Origin: Sinorhizobium sp. RAC02
GTDB lineage: Bacteria > Pseudomonadota > Alphaproteobacteria > Rhizobiales > Rhizobiaceae
Assembly: GCF_001713395.1 (NCBI RefSeq)
Contig: NZ_CP016450.1
Location: 248,001-312,000, forward strand
Length of the DNA stretch: 64,000 nt
Direction of reading: 5' to 3'
A program made the translations under genes and the position numbers. Positions 25,260 through 34,001 of the stretch are shown here, piece after piece (positions within the stretch are counted from its first letter, which is position 1; the number at the start of each line of letters is the position of its first letter). The notes under the pieces were generated by a model, which saw only the letters and a program-made list of their open reading frames with translations, did not search any database and was not told where the DNA came from.

Positions 25260-25553
25260 CTACTTGGTCTTCTCGTCGTTTTTCATCATGGGCTCGGGCA
25301 CATGGTGGACATGGACCGGCATGACGTAGCGATGATTCTTGCGCGGCTTTTTAACCTGCCTTCTGAAGTTCATTGACGCTGCATAGACGGCTGCTTGGTC
25401 CGCTTCATCATGCCCAGAGGACTTTACGATATAGGTGCTCGCATGTTTGCCATTCGCATCCGTTCGGATGCCAACGGTCGCGATTTTTGTCGTGTCGCAG
25501 CCCGACAGGGCAAGCACCGCCAAGCACAGTGCCGACGTAATGATTTTTCTCAC
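25260..25553 (-). CDS. Small predicted lipoprotein
   Basis: 97 aa from GTG. A lipoprotein signal is clear: RKIITSALCLAVLALSGC, with the lipobox Cys after LSG. The mature part reads TTKIATVGIRTDANGKHASTYIVKSSG, then a basic stretch and the tail PVHVHHVPEPMMKNDEKTK. No family recognised. The start codon GTG at 25553 follows a GGGGA box; a 29-codon longer frame to 25640 has no signal peptide logic. Confidence 0.6.
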   Translation of the reverse strand: MRKIITSALCLAVLALSGCDTTKIATVGIRTDANGKHASTYIVKSSGHDEADQAAVYAASMNFRRQVKKPRKNHRYVMPVHVHHVPEPMMKNDEKTK

Positions 25554-25690
25554 GATGATCCCCGATTTCCCCAAATGCGTGCAATCTCCTACGAGAAGTT
25601 TTCTACTTCGGCAAGAGTCAATTTGTGGCTGTTGCCTCAAGTAGTTGACCGCTCTTCAGTGCGTCGCTTTCAGGTGCTATCGGTTGGGGC

Positions 25691-26095
25691 ATGTACCCAT
25701 CTCCGACCATCGTCCCCGGCCGATCCTGCGGCACCTGCACGCTCTGTTGCCGGCTGCCGGACATTGATCTTTTCGAGAAGCCCGCGAATGTCTGGTGTCG
25801 GCATTGCATCGCGGACAAGGGCTGCTCGATCTATGCGGATCGGCCTTCGGTCTGCCGGGATTTCCTCTGTCTGTGGATGACCGATGAGGCGCTAGACGAG
25901 GCATGGGCGCCATCCCGCTCGCATATGATGATCTACCGGCAGGGGCCGCAGATTACAGTGCTTGTCGATCCTGACCACCCCGACATCTGGCGAAGCGAGC
26001 CGTATCACGCGCAATTGCATCGATGGGCTCGCAAGGCCGAACCGGCTGGCGGCTACGTTATCGTCTTCTGGCGTGACGACGTGTTCAAGCTCTGA
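25691..26095 (+). CDS. YkgJ-type cysteine-cluster protein (putative Zn/Fe-binding)
   Basis: 134 aa. Cysteines CGTCTLCC (residues about 13-20), CRHC, GCSIYADRPSVC and FLCLW form the CxxC-rich YkgJ/CxxCxxCC pattern of proteins proposed to chelate a metal ion; their reaction is not known. The RPSVCRDF segment is the most conserved part. It has no signal peptide. It is convergent with a gene of unknown family. Codon use is like the rest of the window. Confidence 0.75.
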   Translation: MYPSPTIVPGRSCGTCTLCCRLPDIDLFEKPANVWCRHCIADKGCSIYADRPSVCRDFLCLWMTDEALDEAWAPSRSHMMIYRQGPQITVLVDPDHPDIWRSEPYHAQLHRWARKAEPAGGYVIVFWRDDVFKL

Positions 26096-26114
26096 TCCGC
26101 GCCGGCAGCCACCG

Positions 26115-26963
26115 TCATGGTCTTTGGGGGCGACGCCCGAAGACAGCGGTTTTTCCCGGGTTGGAGGCGACCTGCCGGATCGATGGCGGCGTCGGTGAGC
26201 GTTCGCGTGCTGCCGATCCTGGCAAGCGATAATGGGTGTGCGGCACGTAGATAAGGTCGTGTTCCGCGACGATCACGACCATGCTGTGCGGCAGGTCGAG
26301 GTTCGCCAGGCAGTCGCGCATGAAGCGGTGAAACTCGACGGCGATCAGCGCGTTGAAAACCACCTCCGCATAGGCCAGCGGTTCGTGGGCGGCTGTGCTT
26401 GTGCCTGTCGGCGTAACCTCGGTCACAAAGCCATAATGGTAGTGGTCGCCGCGCGGGATTGTCGCCGCCAGTGCCAGCACGTCGTGCATGCCGTCGATCG
26501 GGGCGGATTCGATTGTATCGAACGCGCCCTGCCATGCGCTACCGACCGCGTTGCACTCATCCGCGATCTCGGCATCGGTCTTCGCCAGGAAATCATAGAC
26601 CCCACGGTTGTAGAGGCTGACCTCGACACCCTGGTGGAAACGCCCCGCCGCATCGACGGCGCGCTCGTGCGCGGAGAGGTCAAAGCCAAGACCGGTGAAG
26701 GTCTCGGGCATTCCCGGCTGGTAGCCGGCGTGGCGAAAGGCTGCATTGGTTGTCCGCGGGATCTCGCCTGCCTCGTCGCTGATGCGAAGGTCGAGAACCG
26801 GATCGAAATTTCTGACGGGCAGATCTTTCAGGATTGCTGCAAGCTCGTCCTTGCCGTTCGAAAAGGCGCGTTGCGCGACGATCTCCCGGGTGAGAGCGAA
26901 TATCTCGGATTTCCACGCGCGGAACGCCTCGATGAGCCTTGCGCGCTCGCTGTCCATCGTCAT
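26115..26963 (-). CDS. Conserved-looking protein of unknown function (282 aa)
   Basis: I do not recognise a family. The protein is soluble, without signal peptide or membrane segments. Helical N-terminus (ERARLIEAFRAWKSEIFALTREIVAQR), a middle with many acidic residues and aromatic patches (GFDLSAHERAVDAAGRFHQGVEV, GDHYHYGFVTEV), then HSMVVIVAEHDLIYVPHTHYRLP. Histidines and acids cluster in HERAVD, DHYHYG and HTHYR, which might bind metal. The start at 26963 has a GGAGG box eight bases upstream; the open frame to 27041 does not. It is divergent from the DGPF-sigma operon across a 191-base region. Confidence 0.55.
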   Translation of the reverse strand: MTMDSERARLIEAFRAWKSEIFALTREIVAQRAFSNGKDELAAILKDLPVRNFDPVLDLRISDEAGEIPRTTNAAFRHAGYQPGMPETFTGLGFDLSAHERAVDAAGRFHQGVEVSLYNRGVYDFLAKTDAEIADECNAVGSAWQGAFDTIESAPIDGMHDVLALAATIPRGDHYHYGFVTEVTPTGTSTAAHEPLAYAEVVFNALIAVEFHRFMRDCLANLDLPHSMVVIVAEHDLIYVPHTHYRLPGSAARERSPTPPSIRQVASNPGKTAVFGRRPQRP

Positions 26964-26994
26964 GGGAGGGGCCTCCGTTTCGACCTTTCCTAAC

Positions 26995-27004
26995 ATTCCG
27001 GAAT
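26995..27004. promoter_or_regulatory. Palindromic element ATTCCGGAAT between two divergent genes
   Basis: Perfect 10-bp palindrome flanked by TAA, 31 bases upstream of the 282-aa gene's start. The same half-site ATTCCGG recurs at 27092-27098, on the sigma-operon side of the intergenic region. A regulator bound at both sites could link the two divergent units. No regulator is identified. Confidence 0.3.
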
Positions 27005-27105
27005 TAAGATATTTCCTGCTCCGTCGCGCAGACTGAGACAAGCCGGGCTGATGGCCGGCGCTGCCGGCTGTTTCTGCCGATCATCAAAAATATTCCGGTG
27101 CACCC

Positions 27106-27132
27106 TGTCGGCTGAGACGCTACTCCTACGTC
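27106..27132 (+). promoter_or_regulatory. Predicted ECF42 promoter in front of the DGPF-sigma operon
   Basis: TGTCGG at 27106-27111 and CGTC at 27129-27132 with a 17-base spacer, 22 bases before the start codon. The reported ECF42 promoter is TGTCGA at -35 and CGA/TC at -10. The identical arrangement occurs before the SRPBCC gene at 28794. Confidence 0.65.
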
Positions 27133-27154
27133 TTTCAACCAACGGGAGTTCCCC

Positions 27155-27529
27155 ATGCTGTATGCCGTTCTTTGTTACGATAGCGAAAGTGAAGTCAGCG
27201 CCTGGTCTAAGGAGCTGGACGACAAGGTCATGGCCGATCTCGGCGCGGTCAACCAGAAATATGCCGAGGCTGGCAAGCTGGGTCCCGTGGCGCGGCTGAT
27301 GCCGACGACGGCGGCCGTGACCGTGCGCAAGGGTGCCACGGACGATATCGTCATGGACGGGCCCTTTGCCGAAACCAAGGAACAGTTCCTCGGCTTCTTC
27401 GTCCTGCAGGCGGAAACGCTGGAGGAGGCGATCACCTTCGCCCGCGAACTTTCCGCCGCCAATCCGGCCAATGGGACTTATGAAATCCGGCCGCTGCAGT
27501 TCTTCAATCCGGGGGTACCGATAACATGA
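27155..27529 (+). CDS. DGPF/YCII-domain protein
   Basis: 124 aa. A YCII-like ferredoxin-like fold of the DGPF subgroup: MLYAVLCYDSE, the signature VMDGPFAETKEQFLGFF (residues about 68-84) and the C-terminal YEIRPLQFF. Members of this group are almost always next to ECF42-type sigma factors; their biochemical role is unproven. A GGGAG box precedes the ATG. The stop overlaps the sigma start (ATGA), so the two are translationally coupled. Confidence 0.88.
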   Translation: MLYAVLCYDSESEVSAWSKELDDKVMADLGAVNQKYAEAGKLGPVARLMPTTAAVTVRKGATDDIVMDGPFAETKEQFLGFFVLQAETLEEAITFARELSAANPANGTYEIRPLQFFNPGVPIT

Positions 27530-28782
27530 CAGAGCTTGCCTGGATCGATCTGGCACTGACTTCGGCTCGGCCGCAGGCCATGGGGGCGCTTCTGCGCTAC
27601 TTCCGCAACCTCGACCTCGCGGAGGAGGCCTTTCAGGAGGCCTGCCTTCGTGCGCTGAAGACCTGGCCCGACAAGGGCCCGCCGCGCGATCCGGCAGCAT
27701 GGCTGATCTTCGTCGGCCGCAACAGCGGCATCGACCAGGTGAGGAAGCGCGCCAAACACCAGCCGCTTCCGCCCGAGGAGGTGCTGTCCGATCTGGAGGA
27801 TACGGAAAGCGATCTCGCCGACCGGCTGGACGGCGCGCATTACCGAGATGATATCTTGCGGTTGCTGTTCGTCTGCTGCCATCCGGACCTGCCGGCCACA
27901 CAGCAGATTGCACTGGCGTTGCGCATCGTTTCCGGCCTTACAGTCAAGCAGATCGCCAAGGCGTTCCTCGTTTCGGAAGCGGCGATGGAGCAGCGCATCA
28001 CCCGGGCGAAGGGGAAGGTGGCAGCCGCCGGCATTCCCTTCGAGACGCCGGATGCCGTGGCGCGCGCCGAACGGCTCGGCATCGTCGCGGCGATGATCTA
28101 TCTCGTCTTCAACGAAGGCTATTCGGCCGGCGTGCCGGAGAGGGCGGATGCGCCCTTCTGTGCGGAGGCGATCCGGCTTTGCCGATTGCTGCTAAAACTC
28201 TTTCCCTCCGAGCCGGAGATCATGGGGCTGACGGCGCTCATCCTCATCCAGCATTCGCGGCTTGACGCCCGCTTCGACAAGGACGGCCAGATCGTTCTCT
28301 TGGAGGACCAGGACCGTGCGCTCTGGGATCGCGGGCTGATCGACGAGGCGCTGGTGCTGATCGACAAGGCGATCCGGCATCGCAAGCCCGGCGCCTTCCA
28401 GATACAGGCGGCGATCGCAGCCCTGCATGCGCGCGCCGCGACGGCGGCGGAGACGGACTGGCTGCAGATCGACCTGCTCTACCAGACGCTGGAGCGCCTT
28501 CAGCCGTCGCCGGTGGTGCGGCTCAATCGGGCCGTTGCAGTTTCGAAACGCGAAGGGCCGGAGGCGGCGCTGGCGCTCATCGAGCCGCTGGCGGACAAAC
28601 TCAACGGCTACTTCTATTTTCACGGCCTGCGCGGCGGCCTGCTGAAACAGCTTGGCCGCTACCGCGAGGCCCACGAGGCCTTCGACCGCGCCATCGCGCT
28701 TGCCACAACCTCGGCGGAAGCGGCGCATATCCGCCAGCATCTCGACAGCGTGCAGCGCGAGATGGCTGCCGCCGAAAAATAA
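27526..28782 (+). CDS. ECF RNA polymerase sigma factor, ECF42 type with long C-terminal TPR-like extension
   Basis: 418 aa, more than twice the size of a plain ECF sigma. Region 2 (RYFRNLDLAEEAFQEACLRALKTWPDKGPPRDPAAWLIFVGRNSGID, about 22-70), region 4 (LALRIVSGLTVKQIAKAFLVSEAAMEQRITRAKGK, about 125-165), then a helical TPR-like C-terminal domain from about 190 (DUF6596 region YLVFNEGYSAG, LCRLLLKLFPSEPEIMGLTALILIQ, LDQDRALWDRGLIDEAL). In this group the C-terminal extension replaces an anti-sigma factor for control and is needed for activity; no anti-sigma gene is adjacent here. The DGPF partner and promoter elements fit the group. Confidence 0.9.
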   Translation: MTELAWIDLALTSARPQAMGALLRYFRNLDLAEEAFQEACLRALKTWPDKGPPRDPAAWLIFVGRNSGIDQVRKRAKHQPLPPEEVLSDLEDTESDLADRLDGAHYRDDILRLLFVCCHPDLPATQQIALALRIVSGLTVKQIAKAFLVSEAAMEQRITRAKGKVAAAGIPFETPDAVARAERLGIVAAMIYLVFNEGYSAGVPERADAPFCAEAIRLCRLLLKLFPSEPEIMGLTALILIQHSRLDARFDKDGQIVLLEDQDRALWDRGLIDEALVLIDKAIRHRKPGAFQIQAAIAALHARAATAAETDWLQIDLLYQTLERLQPSPVVRLNRAVAVSKREGPEAALALIEPLADKLNGYFYFHGLRGGLLKQLGRYREAHEAFDRAIALATTSAEAAHIRQHLDSVQREMAAAEK

Positions 28783-28793
28783 TCGGCTTTCGA

Positions 28794-28820
28794 TGTCGGG
28801 TTGGCCGCTTGCCGGGCGTC
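28794..28820 (+). promoter_or_regulatory. Predicted ECF42 promoter in front of the SRPBCC gene
   Basis: TGTCGG at 28794-28799 and CGTC at 28817-28820, 17-base spacer, 43 bases before the ATG. It is identical in hexamer, tetramer and spacing to the element at 27106, while the spacers themselves are unrelated, as expected for a real promoter rather than a duplication. Confidence 0.6.
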
Positions 28821-28863
28821 CTTGATACGAACCGACCAATCATATTCCACCGAGGAGACAGAC

Positions 28864-29349
28864 ATGACCGACACCGCCGAAATCAAGCCCACCAACAACC
28901 GCGAACTGGTGCTGACCCGCGTGCTGAACGCCACGCCCGCCCAGCTCTTCAAGGCCTGGACGACGCCGGAAATCCTGAAGGAGTGGTTCATGCCGAAGCC
29001 GTACGCGATTGCCCTTGTCGAAATGGAGCCGCGTGACGGCGGCAAGTTCCGCACCGTCATGACCGGCCCGGACGGTTTCCACATGGACAGCACGGGTGTG
29101 TTCCTGAAGGTGGAGAAGGATCGGCGCATCATCACGACGGATGCCTTCGGCCCGGACTGGAAGCCGACCGAAAAGGCCTTCTTCAGCGCCGAAATCCTCT
29201 TCGATGATCTCGGCAACGGAAAGACCCGCTACACCGCGATCGCCCGCCACTGGACTGTCGAGGATTGCGAGGCGCACGAGAAGATGGGGTTCCACGAGGG
29301 CTGGGGCCAGGTGGCAGGCCAGCTCGAAGAGGTTGCCTCCAAGCTTTGA
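28864..29349 (+). CDS. SRPBCC/AHSA1-domain protein
   Basis: 161 aa. START/SRPBCC fold of the activator of Hsp90 (AHSA1) type: [26 protein letters not shown], then [19 protein letters not shown] and the C-terminal [17 protein letters not shown] helix. Such proteins bind hydrophobic ligands; the ligand here is unknown. GAGGAG box seven bases before the ATG. The gene lies 81 bases after the sigma gene with its own ECF42-like promoter. SRPBCC and DGPF genes are frequent companions of ECF42. Confidence 0.85.
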   Translation: MTDTAEIKPTNNRELVLTRVLNATPAQLFKAWTTPEILKEWFMPKPYAIALVEMEPRDGGKFRTVMTGPDGFHMDSTGVFLKVEKDRRIITTDAFGPDWKPTEKAFFSAEILFDDLGNGKTRYTAIARHWTVEDCEAHEKMGFHEGWGQVAGQLEEVASKL

Positions 29350-29355
29350 GGTGAC

Positions 29356-29382
29356 GAGCGGGGCGGAAAACCGCTCCGTTTT
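29356..29382 (+). terminator. Candidate terminator after the SRPBCC gene
   Basis: Stem GAGCGG (29356-29361) with CCGCTC (29371-29376), followed by CGTTTT. The stem is short but GC-rich and lies seven bases after the SRPBCC stop. Confidence 0.5.
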
Positions 29383-29488
29383 CGTTCGGCCGCGATCGCC
29401 CTGTAAACACACTGTTTCCCGATCTGCCCTTTCAACCTGCCACTGCCGGCCATATCTCTGGGAAAATCTCTCTCTTCTGGAACATCCC

Positions 29489-30550
29489 ATGGAACTTGGC
29501 CTCTATACATTTGCCGATGTCGATCCCAATGCCGCCGACAAGGGGCGGGAAGGGGAGCGACGGCTGAAAAACCTCCTCGAAGAGATCGAACTTGCCGATC
29601 AGGTCGGGCTCGATGTCTTCGGGCTTGGTGAACATCACCGAGCGGACTATGCCGCCTCGGCGCCGGCCGTGGTGCTGGCGGCTGCCGCGGCGCGCACGAA
29701 AAACATCCGGCTCACGAGTGCGGTGACGGTGCTGTCGTCGGACGATCCGGTGCGGGTCTTCCAGCAATATTCCACCGTCGATCTCATTTCCGGTGGCCGG
29801 GCCGAGATCATGGCGGGGCGGGGCTCGTTCATCGAATCCTTCCCGCTCTTCGGCTATGCGCTCGATGATTACGACCAGCTTTTCGAGGAAAAACTCGATC
29901 TGCTGCTTGCGCTGAACGAGAGCGAGAAGGTCTCGTGGACCGGCGTGATGCGGCCGCCGCTGGCAGGGCTTGGCGTCTATCCGCGCCCGGCGCATGGCAG
30001 GCTGCCGATCTGGATTGCCGTTGGCGGCACGCCGCAATCGGTGGCGCGCGCGGGCGCCTATGGCCTGCCGCTGGCGCTTGCCATCATCGGCGGCACGCCG
30101 TCGCGCTATGCACCGTTGTTCGATCTCTACCGCGAGGCGGCACGCCGGGCGGGGCAGGACGAGGCAAAATTGAAGACCAGCATCAACGTGCACGGCTTCA
30201 TTGCGGACAGCACGCAGGCGGCGGCAGACGCCTTCTACGGGCCGCAGGCCGAGGTGATGAACCGCATCGGCCGCGAGCGCGGCTGGGGGCCGACGAGCCG
30301 GGCGCAGTTCGACCAGTCGATCGGTCCGACCGGCCATCTCTTCCTCGGCGATCCGGAGACGGTGGCGAAGAAGATCGTCGACCATCAGCGGATTTTCCGC
30401 AACGATCGCTTCCTGCTGCAGATGGCGATCGGGTTGATGCCGCATGACCAGATCCTGCGCGGCATCGAGCTTTACGGCACCAAGGTTGCGCCCCTGGTGC
30501 GCGAAATGCTGGCGGCGGAACAGAAGGACGCAGTGGTTGCTTCCGCCTGA
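29489..30550 (+). CDS. LLM-class flavin-dependent oxidoreductase
   Basis: 353 aa. Luciferase-like TIM barrel: [86 protein letters not shown], and [28 protein letters not shown]. The flavin is FMN or F420; FMN is likelier in this lineage. The substrate is unknown. The first ATG with the family's start MELGLYTF is at 29489; the frame is open to 29141 but upstream reading overlaps the SRPBCC gene. It is followed by a GC-rich hairpin and map. Confidence 0.88.
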   Translation: MELGLYTFADVDPNAADKGREGERRLKNLLEEIELADQVGLDVFGLGEHHRADYAASAPAVVLAAAAARTKNIRLTSAVTVLSSDDPVRVFQQYSTVDLISGGRAEIMAGRGSFIESFPLFGYALDDYDQLFEEKLDLLLALNESEKVSWTGVMRPPLAGLGVYPRPAHGRLPIWIAVGGTPQSVARAGAYGLPLALAIIGGTPSRYAPLFDLYREAARRAGQDEAKLKTSINVHGFIADSTQAAADAFYGPQAEVMNRIGRERGWGPTSRAQFDQSIGPTGHLFLGDPETVAKKIVDHQRIFRNDRFLLQMAIGLMPHDQILRGIELYGTKVAPLVREMLAAEQKDAVVASA

Positions 30551-30558
30551 CAGCAGCG

Positions 30559-30583
30559 CGCGGGCGTGATAGACACGCCCGCG
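30559..30583. terminator. Ten-bp hairpin between the LLM oxidoreductase and map
   Basis: Perfect inverted repeat CGCGGGCGTG (30559-30568) / CACGCCCGCG (30574-30583) with an ATAGA loop, no U tract. It ends 13 bases before the map ATG, so it could terminate, attenuate, or shield the map leader. Confidence 0.5.
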
Positions 30584-30596
30584 AAAGAGAGATGCG

Positions 30597-31349
30597 ATGA
30601 CCCTCGAGAATGACGATGACCTCAACGGCCTGAAGGCGATCGGCCGGATCTGCGCCAATGTGCTCCAGCACATGTCGACCTCCATCCGGCCGGGCATGAC
30701 CACGGCCGAACTGGACCTGATCGGCCGGCGAATGCTGGAGGAGGCGGGTGCACGTTCGGCGCCGGAAAGCTGCTACGCCTTTCCGGGTGCGACCTGCATC
30801 AGCGTCAACGAGGAGGTGGCGCACGGCATTCCGGGCGACCGGGTGATCAAGGACGGCGATCTCGTTAATATCGACGTTTCCGCCGAACTCGACGGCTATT
30901 TCGCCGATACCGGCGCGTCCTTCACCGTCGGGCGCTCGACGCCGGCGGTGGAGCGGCTGTGCCGGGATGGCAAGCGGGCGCTCTGGGTCGGCCTCAAGGA
31001 GGTCAAGGCCGGCAAGCCGCTGGCGCAGGTCGGCAATGCCATCGGTGAATTCGCGCGCAAGAACCGTTACACGCTGATCGCCAACCTCGCGAGCCATGGC
31101 GTCGGTCGCTCTCTGCACGAGGAGCCGACGGAAATCGCCACCTGGCCGGACCCGCAGGAAAAGCGCCGCATGACGGACGGCCTCGTCTTCACCGTCGAGC
31201 CGTTCCTGTCGCTCGGCGCCAACTGGGCGGAAAGCGGCAAAAATGACGAGTGGACGCTCTACAGCGATCCGCGCGCACCGACGGTGCAGTTCGAGCACAC
31301 GGTCGTGGCGACACGGAACGGACCGCTCGTGGTGACACTGCCCGGATGA
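30597..31349 (+). CDS. map: Type I methionine aminopeptidase (likely a second copy)
   Basis: 250 aa. The pita-bread metal ligands are all present: Asp in NIDVSAELDGYFADTGASF (two Asp), His in LASHGVGRSLHEEP, Glu in FTVEPFL and Glu in FEHTVV, plus the substrate-site His in NEEVAHGIPG. It removes the initiator Met from nascent proteins. The housekeeping map in rhizobia is usually elsewhere and slightly longer, so this may be a paralogue; that cannot be checked here. GAGAG box before the ATG. It follows the LLM gene closely. Confidence 0.9.
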   Translation: MTLENDDDLNGLKAIGRICANVLQHMSTSIRPGMTTAELDLIGRRMLEEAGARSAPESCYAFPGATCISVNEEVAHGIPGDRVIKDGDLVNIDVSAELDGYFADTGASFTVGRSTPAVERLCRDGKRALWVGLKEVKAGKPLAQVGNAIGEFARKNRYTLIANLASHGVGRSLHEEPTEIATWPDPQEKRRMTDGLVFTVEPFLSLGANWAESGKNDEWTLYSDPRAPTVQFEHTVVATRNGPLVVTLPG

Positions 31350-31423
31350 ACCTTCACCGGCGCTGATCCGACGATCAATTAATCTTGTTTGTCGGAGCTA
31401 TGTTGCAGTGCGATGGTCGCGGC

Positions 31424-32614
31424 ATGATGCAACGCATTCCCGCCCTGTCGCGCGAGCCCGTCCGGGCGGCCATCGCCGGTGCTATCGCCATGGCCGTGGC
31501 TATGGGGCTCGGCCGCTTCTTCTATACGCCGGTGCTGCCCGGCATGATGGCCGGCCTCGGGCTCAACGCTGCAGACGCCGGCATCATCGCGGCGGCGAAT
31601 TTTGCGGGCTACCTGCTCGGCGCGGTTCTGGCCGCCTATGGCTGGGCGGCGGGTCTGGAGCGGCGACTGGCGATCGGTGCGCTGGTTTCGACGGTGCTGC
31701 TGCTTCTCGTGATGGCTCTGATTTCCGACGTTGCGGCACTCTCCGTCGTGCGGTTCCTCGCGGGGCTTGCCAGTGCCTTTGCCATGATTTTCACCTCCGG
31801 CATCGTGCTTTCGATCGGGCTCCGGCATCAGGATGCGCGCGTGCAGATGGCGCATTTTTCCGGCGTCGGCCTGGGCATCGCGGTGTCGGCCGTTCTCGTC
31901 TACCTGCTGTCGCTCGTCCAGTTCCCGGCCATCGCCGCCTGGCGCGCGGACTGGCTTGCCGGGGCCGCGCTCGGCGCCATCGGTCTTGCCGCCGTCATGG
32001 TTCTGCTGCCGCGACCCGAAGGCGGTGCCTCGGGGTTGCGCGAGCTGCCCATTGTCTGGACCCGGCCGCTCGTCGCGCTGACACTGAGCTACGGTCTCTT
32101 CGGCATCGGCTATGTCGTGACCGCCACCTTCATCGTCGCCATTGCGCGGGAGGGGGCGGAGAGCCCGTTGCTCGAATGTTTAATCTGGCTCGTCACCGGC
32201 GCCTCGGCGGCGATTTCCCTCGTCGCGTGGAAGCCGGTCGTGCGGCGTTACGGCGTGGCGGTGGCCTATCTCGCGGCGATCCTCGTCGAGATGGTGGGCG
32301 TCGCCGTCACCGTCACGCTACCCTTCCCGGCCTCTGCACTGATCGGCGGCGCGCTGCTGGGCCTTACCTTCATCGTCATCACCGCCTATGGCCTCCAGCT
32401 TGGGCGGGTTCTGGCGAGCGAGAGCCCGCGGCAGGTGCTGGCGCTGATGACGGCGGCCTTCGGTGTGGGGCAGATCCTCGGGCCGCTCGGCGCAGGCTTC
32501 CTGGCGGCACGTACGGGAAGCTATGTGCTGCCGAGCCTCGCGGCCGCGGGCATCCTTCTGCTTGCCGCAGCCATCACCGTCGCGGGCGGCGCGCTTTCCA
32601 TTAAATCTCGGTAA
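31424..32614 (+). CDS. MFS transporter, YbfB/YjiJ family
   Basis: 396 aa, about 12 membrane helices. The segment GAIAMAVAMGLGRFFYTPVLPGMMAGLGL at the first helix and FAGYLLGAVLAAYGWAAGLERR at the next are typical of the YbfB/YjiJ branch of the major facilitator superfamily. The exported or imported substrate is not known. Starts at 31400, 31424 and 31427 are all possible; none has a good SD, and 31424 places the family's first conserved residues near the N-terminus. Confidence 0.85.
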   Translation: MMQRIPALSREPVRAAIAGAIAMAVAMGLGRFFYTPVLPGMMAGLGLNAADAGIIAAANFAGYLLGAVLAAYGWAAGLERRLAIGALVSTVLLLLVMALISDVAALSVVRFLAGLASAFAMIFTSGIVLSIGLRHQDARVQMAHFSGVGLGIAVSAVLVYLLSLVQFPAIAAWRADWLAGAALGAIGLAAVMVLLPRPEGGASGLRELPIVWTRPLVALTLSYGLFGIGYVVTATFIVAIAREGAESPLLECLIWLVTGASAAISLVAWKPVVRRYGVAVAYLAAILVEMVGVAVTVTLPFPASALIGGALLGLTFIVITAYGLQLGRVLASESPRQVLALMTAAFGVGQILGPLGAGFLAARTGSYVLPSLAAAGILLLAAAITVAGGALSIKSR

Positions 32615-32709
32615 TACAAGGTTGCGGCGATTGTTGCGCTGCGCAAACTCCTTTAGTTTCAGCGCGAACCGGCAGCACGGCTGCCCCATGCAAACGAGAG
32701 TTTCGCACC

Positions 32710-33978
32710 TTGTTCCACTCCTTCTTCCCGCAGCCAAAGCTGTTTTTCACCTCCGCCGCTATCTGGACAGCGATCTGTATCGCCGTCTGGTATACGGTCG
32801 GACCGCAAATTGGCGCCGCGATCGGATTGCCGCCGCTTGCCCCGGGGGAGAAAGCCCCGCTCGGGCTTGCCTTCTTCCTCTCTCCGGACAATCTCTGGTT
32901 CTATCTCTACTTCTTCATTTTCGTGCTGGTTTTCGGCTTCGCCTGGAAAATCATCGCGCGTGACCATCCCTGGACCAACTGGTCTATCTGGGGCAGCGCT
33001 TTCATCGTTTTCATTGCCTATTTTGCCGTGCAGTTGCAGGTGGCGCTCAACAACTGGCGTGGTCCATTCTTCGACATGTTCCAAAAAGGTCTTTCAGGCG
33101 ACAAGAGCGTCACTGCGGGGCAGCTTTGGGGCCTGCAATGGTACTTCCTTGAAATTGGTATCGTTTTTGTTGTGGTCAACGTTGTCACCGCATTCTTTAC
33201 GAACCACTATGTCTTCCGTTGGCGAACGGCCATGAACGACTACTACATGTCGCTCTGGCCGAAACTGCGTCACATCGAGGGTGCCTCGCAGCGTGTGCAG
33301 GAAGATACGATGCGCTTTGCCAACATCCTTGAAGGACTGGGCGTCGTCTTTATCAATTCGATCATGACGCTCGTCGTCTTTCTGCCGTTGCTTTTCCAAA
33401 TGTCGGAATATGTCGGCGACGTGCCGATCCTCGGCGCGATTCCGCATTCTTTGTTCTGGTTGGCCATCGGCTGGTCGCTGTTTGGCACCGCGTTGCTGGC
33501 ATTCGCGGGCATCAAGCTTCCCGGGCTCCAGTTCCGCAACCAGCGGGTGGAAGCGGCTTATCGAAAAGAGCTCGTCTATGGTGAGGACCACGCGGATCGC
33601 GCCGATCCCGTGACCGTGCGCGAACTCTTTGTGAATGTGCGGCGCAACTACTTCAGGATGTACTGGCACTACTGCTATTTCAACGCCGCTCGCTTCACCT
33701 ACAACCAGCTGGACGCGATGTTGCTGACCTTCATTCTTATTCCCACCGTTGCGGCAGGCCGTATCACGATGGGTGTCTGGCAGCAGATTGCCACCGCCTT
33801 CGGCGAGGTCAGCAATTCCTTCCAGTATCTCGTCAGCTACTGGTCGACGATTGTCGAACTTCTGTCGATCCACAAACGTCTGAAGGCCTTCGAAGCGGCG
33901 ATCGAGGGCGAGCCCTTGCCGGAGATCGACCAACGCTATCTGGAAACTCAGATGGAAGAAGAGGGCCGGCCGGCCTGA
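32710..33978 (+). CDS. bacA: BacA/SbmA family peptide transporter
   Basis: 422 aa, close to the 406-420 aa of SbmA and BacA. MFHSFFPQPKLFFTSAAIW start, FRWRTAMNDYYMSLWPKLRHIEGASQRVQEDTMRFA, FINSIMTLVVFLPLLF, GIKLPGLQFRNQRVEAAYRKELVYGEDHADRA and FQYLVSYWSTIVELLSIHKRL are near-perfect matches to the SbmA core. This dimeric inner-membrane protein imports proline-rich and nodule cysteine-rich peptides by proton drive and, in rhizobia, affects very-long-chain fatty acid content of lipid A and persistence in host cells. It uses TTG as start, after a GAGAG box. Whether this is the main BacA or a paralogue is open. Confidence 0.85.
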   Translation: MFHSFFPQPKLFFTSAAIWTAICIAVWYTVGPQIGAAIGLPPLAPGEKAPLGLAFFLSPDNLWFYLYFFIFVLVFGFAWKIIARDHPWTNWSIWGSAFIVFIAYFAVQLQVALNNWRGPFFDMFQKGLSGDKSVTAGQLWGLQWYFLEIGIVFVVVNVVTAFFTNHYVFRWRTAMNDYYMSLWPKLRHIEGASQRVQEDTMRFANILEGLGVVFINSIMTLVVFLPLLFQMSEYVGDVPILGAIPHSLFWLAIGWSLFGTALLAFAGIKLPGLQFRNQRVEAAYRKELVYGEDHADRADPVTVRELFVNVRRNYFRMYWHYCYFNAARFTYNQLDAMLLTFILIPTVAAGRITMGVWQQIATAFGEVSNSFQYLVSYWSTIVELLSIHKRLKAFEAAIEGEPLPEIDQRYLETQMEEEGRPA

Positions 33979-34001
33979 TCAGCCGACTGCCAAACGAGAC
34001 A

